From contig BFEA01000056.1 of the NCBI GenBank assembly GCA_003427395.1, forward strand, positions 387,729-432,487: a DNA stretch of 44,759 nt, read 5' to 3'. Below the pieces are notes generated by a model that saw nothing but the letters and a program-made list of their open reading frames with translations, ran no database searches and was not told the origin of the DNA. Shown here piece after piece: positions 32,331 to 41,792 of this stretch. Each line of letters begins with the position of its first letter. Within the stretch, counting starts at the first letter, position 1. The position numbers were made by a program, and so were the translations under genes. This stretch comes from Chara braunii (taxonomy: Eukaryota; Streptophyta; Charophyceae; Charales; Characeae).

Positions 32331-32861
32331 TCGGACGTTATCCGACTTTATTGTTGAATTGAGAGGCTCGTCTTGGACACTGTCCGACCCTTTTTGTTGG
32401 ATTGGGAGACTTGACGAAGTTAACGTTGCCAAAGTTTATTCAGACCAACCCTACGACCGAGAAGCTTGAATTTTTTTTAGAACCTGACGTTGTTGACGTC
32501 CGATTGAAACAGCAGGAGTTGGTGGTACGACCTGTCGTCCGCAATGTCTGACAAGCCCACGGAGGCACTTGGTCATGAGGATGTTAAAGCTAGACTTACC
32601 CTACCTAAAAGAATGACGCGCGGCTGTTAAGCCGTGCAATTAAGGGCCAAAGTAGGTTAAAACCGGGTGGCTGTGCAGATGTTGGGTCACGGCGCCAAGG
32701 AACTAGGGGATTTTTTTTAGGCCACAGGGGTTACTCCGTACTCGGGCCTGATGTCGTAATAGTGGTTGGCCACGGGCCGCCGAGCCGGGCCGCTGAAAAG
32801 ATGGTGACGCAGTTATTTGGCGAGATACGGCAGGCTAAGCCTACCTATGCTATGGTAGGAA
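32331..32861. other. No gene recognised
   Basis: No frame or family recognised. A small stem GCGCGGCT/AGCCGTGC lies near 32618. Confidence 0.45.
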
Positions 32862-33155
32862 ATCCTACTGGGTGGGCATCCCTTCAAATAGAAGAGTTGC
32901 GGGTCTAGCTCCCGTGATAGGAGCTAGCCCAATAGGTACCAGTTTCAAACTTCTACCCAGCAGGCGCTGGTATCGAATCCGACAAAGACCACTGGGCTGG
33001 CTCCTTTTGGAGTTGGCCTTTGTGACGAGGCAATCGACACGGCCGATTTCGGCCGAGCGATCGATAAGATCGCTTGGCCTGCGCAAGGATGACACGCATA
33101 AATCGAGAAATGGTCGTAAAACAAAATAATAAAAATAAAAATAAAAATAAAAATA
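32862..33155 (+). mobile_element. tRNA-derived SINE with (AAAAAT)n tail
   Basis: CTACTGGGTGGGCATCCC is A-box-like and GCGGGTCTAGCTCCCG B-box-like, about 35 bases apart. The body contains stems CGGCCGA/TCGGCCG and AGCGATC/GATCGCT. It ends in a tail of TAAAAA units (33127-33155). No target duplication is evident. Confidence 0.55.
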
Positions 33156-33236
33156 TCGAATCCATATGGATTCGAACTTGGATTTGTATATCAACAGTTC
33201 GTGGGAGTGCCCCATGACGTGACAGTTGGTTAGGCC
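33156..33236 (-). mobile_element. tRNA-derived SINE head, inverted next to previous
   Basis: From 33236 on the minus strand: GGCCTAACCAACTGTC, CGAACTGTTGATATAC, then a clear B box AAGTTCGAATCC. It has the same head as the SINE at 41432. A perfect 20-bp palindrome (TCGAATCCAT and its complement) lies at its inner end. Confidence 0.6.
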
Positions 33237-33266
33237 AAAGAAAAAAAAAAAAAAAAAAAAAAAAAA

Positions 33267-33925
33267 NNNNNNNNNNNNNNNNNNNNNNNNNNNNNNNNNN
33301 NNNNNNNNNNNNNNNNNNNNNNNNNNNNNNNNNNNNNNNNNNNNNNNNNNNNNNNNNNNNNNNNNNNNNNNNNNNNNNNNNNNNNNNNNNNNNNNNNNNN
33401 NNNNNNNNNNNNNNNNNNNNNNNNNNNNNNNNNNNNNNNNNNNNNNNNNNNNNNNNNNNNNNNNNNNNNNNNNNNNNNNNNNNNNNNNNNNNNNNNNNNN
33501 NNNNNNNNNNNNNNNNNNNNNNNNNNNNNNNNNNNNNNNNNNNNNNNNNNNNNNNNNNNNNNNNNNNNNNNNNNNNNNNNNNNNNNNNNNNNNNNNNNNN
33601 NNNNNNNNNNNNNNNNNNNNNNNNNNNNNNNNNNNNNNNNNNNNNNNNNNNNNNNNNNNNNNNNNNNNNNNNNNNNNNNNNNNNNNNNNNNNNNNNNNNN
33701 NNNNNNNNNNNNNNNNNNNNNNNNNNNNNNNNNNNNNNNNNNNNNNNNNNNNNNNNNNNNNNNNNNNNNNNNNNNNNNNNNNNNNNNNNNNNNNNNNNNN
33801 NNNNNNNNNNNNNNNNNNNNNNNNNNNNNNNNNNNNNNNNNNNNNNNNNNNNNNNNNNNNNNNNNNNNNNNNNNNNNNNNNNNNNNNNNNNNNNNNNNNN
33901 NNNNNNNNNNNNNNNNNNNNNNNNN
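33267..33925. other. Assembly gap
   Basis: 659 undetermined bases between a 26-base A run and another long A-rich run. Any frame reported across it is meaningless. Gap size and the relative order of the flanks are not known from the sequence. Confidence 0.99.
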
Positions 33926-33933
33926 GGGAAAAA

Positions 33934-33993
<60 letters not shown>

Positions 33994-34303
33994 GGGGGAG
34001 GATAAATGTCACGGCCGCGAACGTGGTCGCGATCGTAGGCCAGGTTTAGGGCTTGAAAGCCTCGGGATGCAGAGGTGACAACAGTTTGTTCAGTTCAACA
34101 GACTGTTGCAGATGGCAAGGTTCAACCATTTGCAACTGCCTCTGGCCTGGGGAAGTGGCCAGGTGCATAGCCAAGGCCTGAAACTTAGTTCCCCTAGGGG
34201 AACATCAAGTTTTTCAGCCCTTGATCGTGTTTTAGATCAAGGGTCAAGACTCTGATCCGAGTTTTGGTTGAGGGCAAAACAGCTGCCCACAACCCTCGGC
34301 TGG

Positions 34304-34311
34304 TTATAAAA
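34304..34311 (+). promoter_or_regulatory. TATA box in LTR-like region
   Basis: TTATAAAA within CTGGTTATAAAAGCCAG, where CTGG/CCAG arms flank the box. Its position about 300 bases after the TGTCACG start suits an LTR promoter. Confidence 0.4.
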
Positions 34312-34758
34312 GCCAGCATTCCACCCAGTTGCCTCACACATTTGAGGTGTTGCCCTTACTCTACTTGAGTACTGGTCAACTGCTAGGGGTTGATGCTGCC
34401 TGGAAGTGTTGTTGTTGGGAAGAGAGGGAGTTGAGAGAGGAAAAGTCGAGGAGAAGGTCTGCAGCTGAGGGGATACGTTGCTGGAATGCAGCCCTAGCTG
34501 CTGACTGCAGCTGCAGTTCGGGGGAACTGCTGCTGGTGGAAGAGGAGGTTGACAGCCACAGCCGTGGATTGCAACCATAGTTACAGGGGAGATGCTGCGG
34601 AAGAACGTCCATAGCCAGACTGTCGTCGTGGTAAGGAGGAGATGCTGGTGAATTGGTCGTGTGTCTGTAGAGAGAGAGGAAAGGGTCAGCCATAGCTGGT
34701 TAACCATAGCCAGAAAAGGAACGAGGCCGCCATAGCCAACATTGTAAAACGTTTTCCT

Positions 34759-35000
34759 GGTGGTGAGCGGCGACGTGGAAGCGCTGCCCGAATCTCTTCG
34801 GTCAAACGACGGTGATGCGGGAACATTGCTGAATTTTCCGGAGGCGGCAGTGCGTTTTAGGTGGTGGCTCGGAAGCGCTGCCCGTTTTTGCTGCGGCAGC
34901 GGTGCATTTTTGGTGGTGGCGCGAAAGCACTGCCCATTTTTTGCGCCAAAGACAATGGTTTTTGGTAGTGGTGCGAAAGCCCTGCCTGATTTTCGTGACG
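34759..35000 (+). repeat. GGAAGCGCTGCCC units, about five
   Basis: Units near 34778, 34828, 34871, 34922 and 34972 carry GGAAGCGCTGCCCG or close forms (GCGAAAGCACTGCCC, GCGAAAGCCCTGCCTG), each followed by T-rich sequence. The period is about 45-58 bases, shorter than the 123-bp arrays but with the same core. Confidence 0.7.
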
Positions 35001-35133
35001 GCAAGAAACAATTTTGAAGAGGTGGGGGGAAAACTTTGTTTGTCTTTTGCGATGATGGTGTTTTTTTACAGTGCTGACGTTATGCTGTCCGCATCGCGCG
35101 TCGGCCAGGCATTGGCAGAGAGGTGTCGTTGAA

Positions 35134-35256
35134 GTGTGGACGTTGTGCTGTCTGTGTGACACCACAGTGGCGTAGTGACAGTGGTGGCATGCTCAGAAGT
35201 AGTGTGGGCGTTGTGTTGTCTATGTGACACCACAGTGATTCAGTGACATTGGTGGC
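35134..35256. repeat. Tandem duplication, period 68
   Basis: GTGTGGACGTTGTGCTGTCT and what follows through GACACCACAGTG...GGTGGC occurs at 35134 and again from 35202 with few changes. Confidence 0.9.
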
Positions 35257-35699
35257 GAGTGCTGGCGACGCTGAGACGCCGTCAAATTATTGGGAAGTGA
35301 TTGTGTGTTGAGAGGGTATTGTGGCAGGCGGTCGTCACAAGGAAGTGGTGTGAACCACTTTGTTAATGGCTCGTTGTGATAGTTCTCATCTGAAGACGAG
35401 AGTTTATACGGTTTTCTTGAGTACTCGTACATCAATGTCACTCAAGGTCAACTTCAAGTTGACTCAGACCCCTTCACACTTGTGTGAACCCACACTTGCT
35501 TGACCTTGTTGTTCACTAAAGAGGTAGAGGAAGTTGTGTTTTGTTTGCACGTGTGAATGGAAGTCTGACATGAGTTTGGGGTTGCATTGTCTTTTTTTGA
35601 ACTTGTTGTTTGATTTGATATGCAGGTAGGTAGAAGGATGCCTAAAACGAGAACCTGACCATGTCATTGTAAATAAATAAAATGGTGGTTATCTTCTAT

Positions 35700-37025
35700 T
35701 TCTCGCTTGCATGCATGTTAAAAGGATGGAAAACTAGTGGGCGACGAAAAGAAATTTGATCACATAAAGAATAAGAAATCAATTGGACATAATTTTTTTC
35801 ATGAGGTTACTCATTCTTTTCCGAATGACCCTCTTTGTCTATGCCCGTCTATCTGAATGACTTTCTCTTCTGTGATTTTTTTTCTTCGTCTAAATTACCC
35901 TTAACGTCAAGCAAGAAGGGACCGTTTTGCCTGTCGTGGTAGACGTTTTTCCCTTTCCTAGGAGGCATTTGAGGCGGGGGTTCGCTGCCTTAGGGGCCAG
36001 CTCGGCTAACGGCTCGGAGTGGATCACTTATGCGGGGGATACCATGCTGTTGTGGTGGAGCCAGCCCGACTTCTGAGATCCGAGGTTCACTCGGGCGAGG
36101 ACGAGGGGTATCCCAAACCACCTTCTAGGAAAAGGATTTGCGGTTATTCACGGGGGCCTTGAGTTCCATGACGCCTCACGTTACAGGGGGGAACTACCAT
36201 AGCACACCCCTCTTGTGGCCGTTTTAGGGGTCGCTTGCGCATGGGGAACTAAGCCACAAGAAACTTAGTTCATGGTTGCTAGTTGGAACAGAGTGCGGCT
36301 AGACACTCTTGTCGTGGTTGGCCACGCCACAAGAAGCGAGGACGTAGCAAGGGTTAGATAGTTGGAGCCCGGGAACGACCCTTTTCAGCAGGGTCAACGA
36401 GGACTGCAAGGACGAGGCAACTAATAAAATTTGAAAGCAGATCCTTGTCCTTAATGGGGCATCCAATATTTCGGTTGTTCAAGTCAGCCGTTGACTTGTA
36501 TAGTGGTAGCCGGACTACTTGCAGATGACATTTACACCAAAGTTAGAGTGAAAGCAGATTCATCATTAAAGCGATATCATCTTAGCTTTGCTTGGAAATT
36601 GGGATGTCAGCATTTCTTTGTTAGCAGTCAGTGTGGTATGGATTGAAAGAACTTGGCAACGCGTCTCAACGAGTTAAAGGTTATGACATTGTCGGCCTAG
36701 CCATATGACAAACGAAATGGAGATGAATTGATCAGATGCTATTCAAGCGTCGCTTTGCATGTTAGTCATGCTTTTACCTTTTTGTTGATAAGTGTTATTT
36801 GAGGTTAAGTCAACTTATGTTGGCTCGTTGTTGGATGATAAGTCAAGTCAACCTTTGTCGATTTGATTTGAGCGAGTGGTATGCATGCTTGTATTATGCA
36901 TGAATTGATTTCAGAAGATAAGTCAACTTACGTTGACCTGAGTCTTCTTTATTCGAAAATGTTTTGTCTTAGTAACTCCTGATTGTGTTTGGAAAGAAGG
37001 GACTATGATTGATTGAGATTTCCTT
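35700..37025. other. No gene recognised; small hairpins
   Basis: Nothing coding was recognised. GTCAACTTACGTTGAC (36922-36937) is a small hairpin, with weaker versions near 36811 and 36851. Just before this stretch, GTCAACTTCAAGTTGAC and TTCACACTTGTGTGAA (about 35445-35490) are also palindromic. Confidence 0.5.
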
Positions 37026-37490
37026 ATGCTTAGGTTATCACGTCCTAGTCGACCGACGCCGGTCCGATTCCTGGGAGATCGGCACCCTGGGGACAAACGA
37101 CGCTCTGATTCGCTTTGGCGTTCAACCATGCGTACCTATGCTACAGCGAACAAGCAAACGTCCTTAGCCACCCTACCACTGCAATTGCATCATAAAAACC
37201 TTTGCATGTGGGCCGGTAGCTCGGCGGGGATACGCTCCTAAGGGTGGCGGCATCCCCTTAGGGAAGGTAAGTTGTGCCCCGCGGGAACCTATCTTGTCGT
37301 AGGGGACCGCGGGATGTACAGCTGCCGCACTTGGCTGGAGCGGCGAAGGGTCGGCACGGGTTACCATGTCGTCCCCGAGTTGTCTTTAAAAAGTTGAAAG
37401 TCTAAGTTTCTCCTGCGTGACGCGGCCGGGAGGGCCCTCGCTCGCGCGGGGGCTGATGCGCTCGACAGCGCCCGACACCACAATGTCCCG
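37026..37490 (+). repeat. GC-rich structured module, copy E
   Basis: Most GC-rich copy. Stems: CCTAAGGG/CCCCTTAGG; CCCGCGG/CCGCGGG enclosing ACCTA/TAGGG; GCCGC/GCGGC in GCCGCACTTGGCTGGAGCGGC; and GCGCT/AGCGC in the segment with GCTCGACA. It also has GCGTGACGCGGCCGGGAGGG, identical to copy A. Confidence 0.8.
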
Positions 37491-38110
37491 CATGTGACTC
37501 TTTCCCCGAACCGAAGGGGAGAAGCATGCCTACTGCATCTAGGGCCAGTAAGTTATGTGACAATATCTCGAGCTGCTGCTTCCTTTACGTCATCCATACA
37601 TCATCAGACAAATGAACGCCCACTGCACCTAGGGCCAACCAATTTTGTGAAGATATCCCGACGTTGCCGCTCGCCCTCCTTACGTCATCCATACGTCATC
37701 ATACAATCCCACCAACGCGACTTGCTGCCGCAGCCGCACAATGCTACTACACGTGACTTGCTCGTGATCGTCCATAGCTGATGTCGAACCTCCGCTCTCG
37801 CCTTCACAATCCATCCCGGGCAACGTCTGCAGATTTGATCCTTTGCCAACGACCGCCCCTCACGCCATGGCCTCTCGATTTTGATCACCATTGACGATGT
37901 TCCGCGCGCTCGCAGCGGTTCTTCGCGATCTTCCAACACCGCAGGCAACACCACCTCTCCCCATCCAACCAGGATGTACCCGGGGGAGTAGCCCTCAACG
38001 ACCACAATCCGACCCACACAACGCCCGGTTGTATCGGACGTTGAGTACGTCAAGGAAGGGGTCCAAACGACCCTTGTGCCAATTATTAGTTCTGATACAT
38101 TGTCGGCGGT
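37491..38110. other. No gene recognised; tandem repeat at 37529
   Basis: CT/CA-rich sequence. A minus-strand frame (37685-38164) is open for about 150 codons but enters the family-1 element and matches nothing known. Confidence 0.4.
37529..37710. repeat. Tandem duplication, about 90 bp
   Basis: The segment beginning CCTACTGCATCTAGGGCCAG recurs as CCCACTGCACCTAGGGCCAA about 90 bases later. Both end in TTACGTCATCCATAC(A/G)TCATCA. Confidence 0.85.
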
Positions 38111-38221
38111 TGTATGAGCCTCAAAATTTGCAAAGAAAAAAATGTAGCGGTTACATCTGGTCATGATCTAGCGGGAAGCTCATTCTCATTTTGCTCATTT
38201 CGAGTGGTGTGGCGATGCCCT
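38111..38221. mobile_element. Family-1 foldback MITE, diverged copy
   Basis: The right half GAAGCTCATTCTCATTTTGC, CATTTCGAGTGGTGTGGCG and the end ATGCCCTA match the complete copy at 39128. The left half CCTCAAAATTTGCAAAG is weaker. Its end reads ATAGGGCATCGCCACACC on the minus strand. Confidence 0.65.
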
Positions 38222-38694
38222 ATATCTTGTCGTCGGATGCATTGACGATGGCTCAATATCTCAATGTTCCGCTTCCTTGCGACAGCTACCCCCCACAGTG
38301 CCCGCCAGTTGTTCACAAGGCCGACCCGTTTCCCAAACAGGAAACCCTAGACAGCGCCCTCCACCACGGGCCCCGCCTGCCACCGAGTCGGCACACACTC
38401 GTAACACGCGCGCACCCATCCCTTGCATTTTTTGGCACCCCAAAATCAAGCTCTCCCCGCGTCATTGTCCCTCACGACTTTGCCCTAAATGGCAACACCA
38501 CTCTTGAAACAGGGAAATGTTTCAAGAGCTGTCAGACGATTTCAAGAGTTGCGTTTTCAAGAGTTTTCGGCCCATTGCCACTCGGCACTCTTGAAACGGC
38601 GACATTGCTGGACAAAGGATGCAAAAAGACAGGCGTACAACTTTGTCTTTTTGAATGGCGTCAGGATAACGGCCCGACAACTCTTGAAAACCAA

Positions 38695-39102
38695 TGGGTC
38701 TCGCTGCACTACTATCCACTCTCCGATTTCAGAGAGTTGGGCATCGCTGCACTAACTATCCGATTCCATCCCATGGAAATGTTCGGATAGCTGTCAGAGA
38801 CCAACCTCGAGAAGCACTATCCGCGTCACGGATAGTGCCCAGCCTGCAAGGAAGGTTTTTCGGATGGACCTCGGTGGGACTCTTCAAAATGCTCCGAATT
38901 TGGAGAGTGTGCCTTGAGTCTGGGCAGACAAATGGAAATCGGGCCGTGTACTCTAGCGATTTCACGTTGTCTACCACTGGGACTCTCGGAGAGCGGATAG
39001 CTAGTGCAGCGATGCACCACAAACCACGAATTCGGTGAGCTTTTCAGCTCTCCGCCAACTATCCGAAATTTCGGACAGTGGAGAGTAGTGCAGCGAGACC
39101 CA
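38695..39102. mobile_element. TIR element, 408 bp, with a second TIR pair inside
   Basis: Outer ends TGGGTCTCGCTGCACTACT and its near-exact inverse. Inner pair GCATCGCTGCACTAACTATC (38741) and its inverse ending at 39016. At the centre is a perfect stem GCACTATCCG/CGGATAGTGC (38814-38838). It may be one element inserted into another or a duplicated terminal repeat. No coding capacity. Confidence 0.75.
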
Positions 39103-39127
39103 ATAGTCCCTCAAGGGTTTGGCCAAG

Positions 39128-39248
39128 GGGCCTCGCTGCACTACTCTCGAAATGCACAACGGACAAAAATCATGGCGTGTATCTTTCCATATTCTAGCAG
39201 AAGATTCACTCTCGTTTTGCACATTTCGAGAGTAGTGCAGCCAGGCCC
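39128..39248. mobile_element. Family-1 foldback MITE, complete reference copy
   Basis: 121 bp. The ends are GGGCCTCGCTGCACTACTCT and its inverse ending AGTGCAGCCAGGCCC, continuing inward as CGAAATGCAC/GTGCAAATTTCG-like arms. The interior has AAAAATCATGG and TCTAGCAGAAGATTCACTCT. All other family-1 pieces in the window align to this copy. No clear target duplication. Confidence 0.8.
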
Positions 39249-40168
39249 AAGGACGCTTTCACTGCCCCCCAGTGTTCCTTCCGGTCCTCTGCCCCTGAAG
39301 ATAGCATTCACCTTTTTGGAGACAGCATGAATCTCAGTCAGCTTCTAACGCAGCCTGCTCCAAAGGCCGAGTCGTTCAGGGTTTCAGTCATCTGGGTGGG
39401 AGTTGCTAGTACCACCCCACTCTTGACAGGCAAAGGAAACAAAGCTCCGGCAGCAGAAAGGCAGCCCCATACAGAGTGAGGAGGTCCATCAAGCCTTCAG
39501 GAGGAGGACTTGGCCATGGGCCTGGTACAGGGAAGAGGTCTTACTCCCAGTAGAAATTCTACAGCCAGTGCTCTTTCACCTGGTTTTCATCAAAGCTGGC
39601 TAGGGGTGAATGTTCCAATTATTTTCTGAGGCTAATTTTTGACGACCTACACAGTCAAGCCCCTGCTGTTCAGGGTAATCAAGGCTGGCAGGGATCTCCG
39701 GCTNCCTTTCAAAACTATAGGATAGTTTTCTGAGCAGTTGTCATAGTCCCAAAGTTCAAAATTCTATTTCTTTTGGGTAGGCTTCTAGCCTCATTTTCAT
39801 GAAATTTCTGACATCTTTTCTGAACGTACTCATTATGGGACGCTGGGCCCGGTTCCCAGTTCGTGCCAATTGTGAGGATATGGTTGTATCTATGGGACGC
39901 TGGACCCGGTTTCCAGCAGGTGATNCTCCCCACCAATAGATGGAGCTTGGTTGGGAAAAAAAAAAAAAAAAAGAAAAAAAAAAAAAGCCCAAGGACGCTT
40001 GGAAACGCACGAGTTGCAGGCTGGGGTTTCCAATCTTTCAAGAGCTGCTCTTGAAAGGGTTTCAAGAGCCACTCTGACTGCTCTTGACTGCCCCAAGTGT
40101 CAAGAGGCTGTGTGGCGATGCAGCAACTCCTGGAAACGAGTTTTGAAGAGTGGTGTGGCTAGGCCCTA

Positions 40169-40506
40169 AAATAAAAGGCTACTAACAGGTCCCCGCCTTG
40201 TGGCCTCAGGACATGGCTCACGCTACAGGTAGCACTTTCCAAAAATTCATCTGACTGCAATTACAGCGACACCTGGATGAACCTTATTGCAGTCACGTCC
40301 AGAGCTTTGCGGAAAAAGTCGTACGGTGAGTATGCCCTCGATGGAGGGACCCGCTTGGCGCCGCTTGGCGCCGGTACAAACAAAATGACAGACTGCATAG
40401 CCTGACAATCCCAGTGGTCAGGTCGGGGACATGTTCTACAGCGGAGGTCAGATGATCCAACAACAATATGATTTCCTGTAATGAATCCACATTCTGCCCA
40501 GAGAAA
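40169..40506. other. Possible captured exon, unrecognised
   Basis: CATCTGACTGCAATTACAG resembles a branch point plus acceptor and ACG/GTGAGTATG a good donor, enclosing about 57 bases (40266-40323). One plus-strand frame stays open across the putative donor for about 60 codons (SSDCNYSDTWMNLIAVTSRA, then further to TGA). The tandem GCCGCTTGGC/GCCGCTTGGC lies just after. The family is not recognised. It sits between two MITEs, as captured gene pieces often do, but chance is a real alternative. Confidence 0.25.
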
Positions 40507-40613
40507 GGGGCTCGCTGCACTACTCTCTACATGCACAAAAGACAAAAATCATGGCGGTGCATCTTTCCATATTCTACCGGAAGATTCACTCTCGTTTTCC
40601 ACATTTCGAGAGT
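40507..40613. mobile_element. Family-1 foldback MITE, truncated on right
   Basis: GGGGCTCGCTGCACTACTCT to CATTTCGAGAGTA matches 39128-39248 closely. The last terminal bases are replaced by the start of the element at 40617. Confidence 0.75.
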
Positions 40614-40616
40614 ATA

Positions 40617-41081
40617 AGGGCCTGATCCCACCACTACACTACAGCCCAGTTACACTGTAGTTTTCGGATCCCACCACTTTCTGACGTCGTCGCGGCCGCC
40701 GAAATATTTTGCCCTGCTTTCGTTTGTATGTGTCGTGGCAGCACGTCCGAGAAGGGTGCAAGCGTAGTTGCTACAATTTTTGTGTAGACCGTGAGGGCAT
40801 CTCTGCAGCAAAAAAGAGGGAGCAATTTTTTATATATATATTTTTTTCTCTTTCGTCCGTTTGCAACATCAGGAACGTCCGTGGACCACACTGTTGTGTG
40901 GCATTTCAGTTGGCGAAAACGTCCGCCCTCTGCAACAGCCCACAAAGAACCCCCGCGGGTCCAGGAAAAGCACCGAAGAAGTCGCCCTGGTGGGATCCAA
41001 TTTTTCTTTTTCATTGCCACGGCCGCTGACATCTTTGTAGTTCGCGACTGCAGTCGTAGTGTAGTAGTGGGATCAGACCCT
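40617..41081. mobile_element. TIR element, 465 bp
   Basis: The ends AGGGCCTGATCCCACCACTA and, reversed, AGGGTCTGATCCCACTACTA share about 26 positions with few differences. Further in, GACGTCGTCGCGGCCGCC and GACATCAGCGGCCGTGGC also mirror each other. Overlapping frames on both strands match nothing. The target duplication is unclear. Confidence 0.8.
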
Positions 41082-41289
41082 AAAGCTATATTCTTCTCTC
41101 AAAAGTGGGACACGGGGACTGTATCATTCCGGTTAGGACAGCATTATACATTCAAGACTGCAATATATCTCTGTCTGTGCTTCGAAGAGGGGATAGCCGC
41201 CGAAGCTACCTTGTGGGTTCAAGCTCGTGATCTGTCCATTGGAATTTGGAAGTGACGTGCGTTCACCCGTTCCTTTTTTTCCTGTTTTT

Positions 41290-41432
41290 AAAAAAAAAAA
41301 GAAAAAAAAAAAGGGCTGACCGGCCCCAAGCAATTCATTAGTAGTTCTTTTTACTCTTCAAGTTCCATCATCTGGATTTGAATACAGGTCTGTATTCCAA
41401 CAGTTCATGGGTGTACCCACTCAGCTAGGCCC
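41290..41432 (-). mobile_element. tRNA-derived SINE with T-rich tail
   Basis: From 41432 on the minus strand: GGGCCTAGCTGAGTGGGTAC (A-box region), then AACTGTTGGAATACAGACC, B-box region CTGTATTCAAATCC, a body of about 70 bases ending GGCCGGTCAGCCC, and T11-C-T10. It is the most complete member of the head family at 8056, 8240 and 33156. Confidence 0.7.
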
Positions 41433-41586
41433 TTATTTTGGCTGTATCTGGCCGGAAATATAGCTTGTATACATTCATTTTTAGGGTGCTTTATGTTCGG
41501 GGGAAGACGGTAGCTGAGCCTCCTGATTTTCACTGTGCCCCGAGTGTTACTGAGCCTTGGTCCCACCCGGTTTTCCTCCTGGTCCC

Positions 41587-41742
41587 TGGTCCCACTAGCG
41601 AAGGGGATAGGATAGAAATCCTGAATCTGGCCATGTTTCATGCAGAGATACAGAAAAGCAGTTCAATCTCTATTTCCTGCACCTCTCTACAAACACGTCC
41701 AGATTCAGGCATTCGATCCAACCCTCTTTGCTATTGGGACCA
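41587..41742. mobile_element. TIR foldback element, GGTCCCAC family
   Basis: The left arm TGGTCCCACTAGCGAAGGGG pairs with the inverse of the right arm, TGGTCCCAATAGCAAAGAGG. The arms continue through CCTGAATCTGG(C/A)C(A/G)TGTTT. The roughly 65-bp arms are about three-quarters identical. It shares the CTGAATCTGGACGTGTT segment with the element at 44158. Confidence 0.7.
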
Positions 41743-41792
41743 CACCCCTGGTACTCTCACGGCAAGAACAAACAAACAAAAAAAAGTATAAA

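Larger units (their letters stand above)
34007..35700 (+). mobile_element. LTR-like region, possible front of copy E
   Basis: Begins TGTCACGGCCGCGAACG, like the TG start of many plant Ty3-type LTRs. It has stems CAACAGT/ACTGTTG, CTGGCC/GGCCAG, the 16-bp palindrome GTTCCCCTAGGGGAAC and CCCTTGATC/GATCAAGGG, followed by a TATA box at 34304. A possible polyadenylation signal AATAAATAAA lies near 35672. Together with the GGAAGCGCTGCCC units (34759-35000) and the module at 37026, it repeats the order seen in A and B. No CA end plus primer-binding site was found, so calling it an LTR is an inference. Confidence 0.4.
38478..40168. mobile_element. Composite hAT-type element carrying nested MITEs
   Basis: The left end has CCCTAAATGGCAACACCACT followed by CTTGAAAC. 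The right end, reversed, is TAGGGCCTAGCCACACCACT followed by CTTCAAAAC. Both subterminal zones hold repeated TCTTGAAA/TTTCAAGA octamers (about six at 38494-38690, about five at 40033-40160), a typical hAT arrangement. Inside lie the elements at 38695-39102 and 39128-39248, a stretch at 39300-39720 without a recognised gene, and a direct repeat TGGGACGCTGG(G/A)CCCGG (39838, 39895). No target duplication was confirmed, so the two ends may not belong to one insertion. Confidence 0.5.

Noticed and set aside
33226-34012. Long frames on both strands across the gap
   Set aside because: They consist of undetermined bases flanked by poly(A).
34237-35004. 255-codon minus-strand frame
   Set aside because: It is antisense to the TATA-bearing LTR-like region, runs through short tandem repeats, and resembles no known protein.
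38191-38790. 199-codon plus-strand frame
   Set aside because: It spans the ends of several TIR elements, so its sequence is made of transposon termini.
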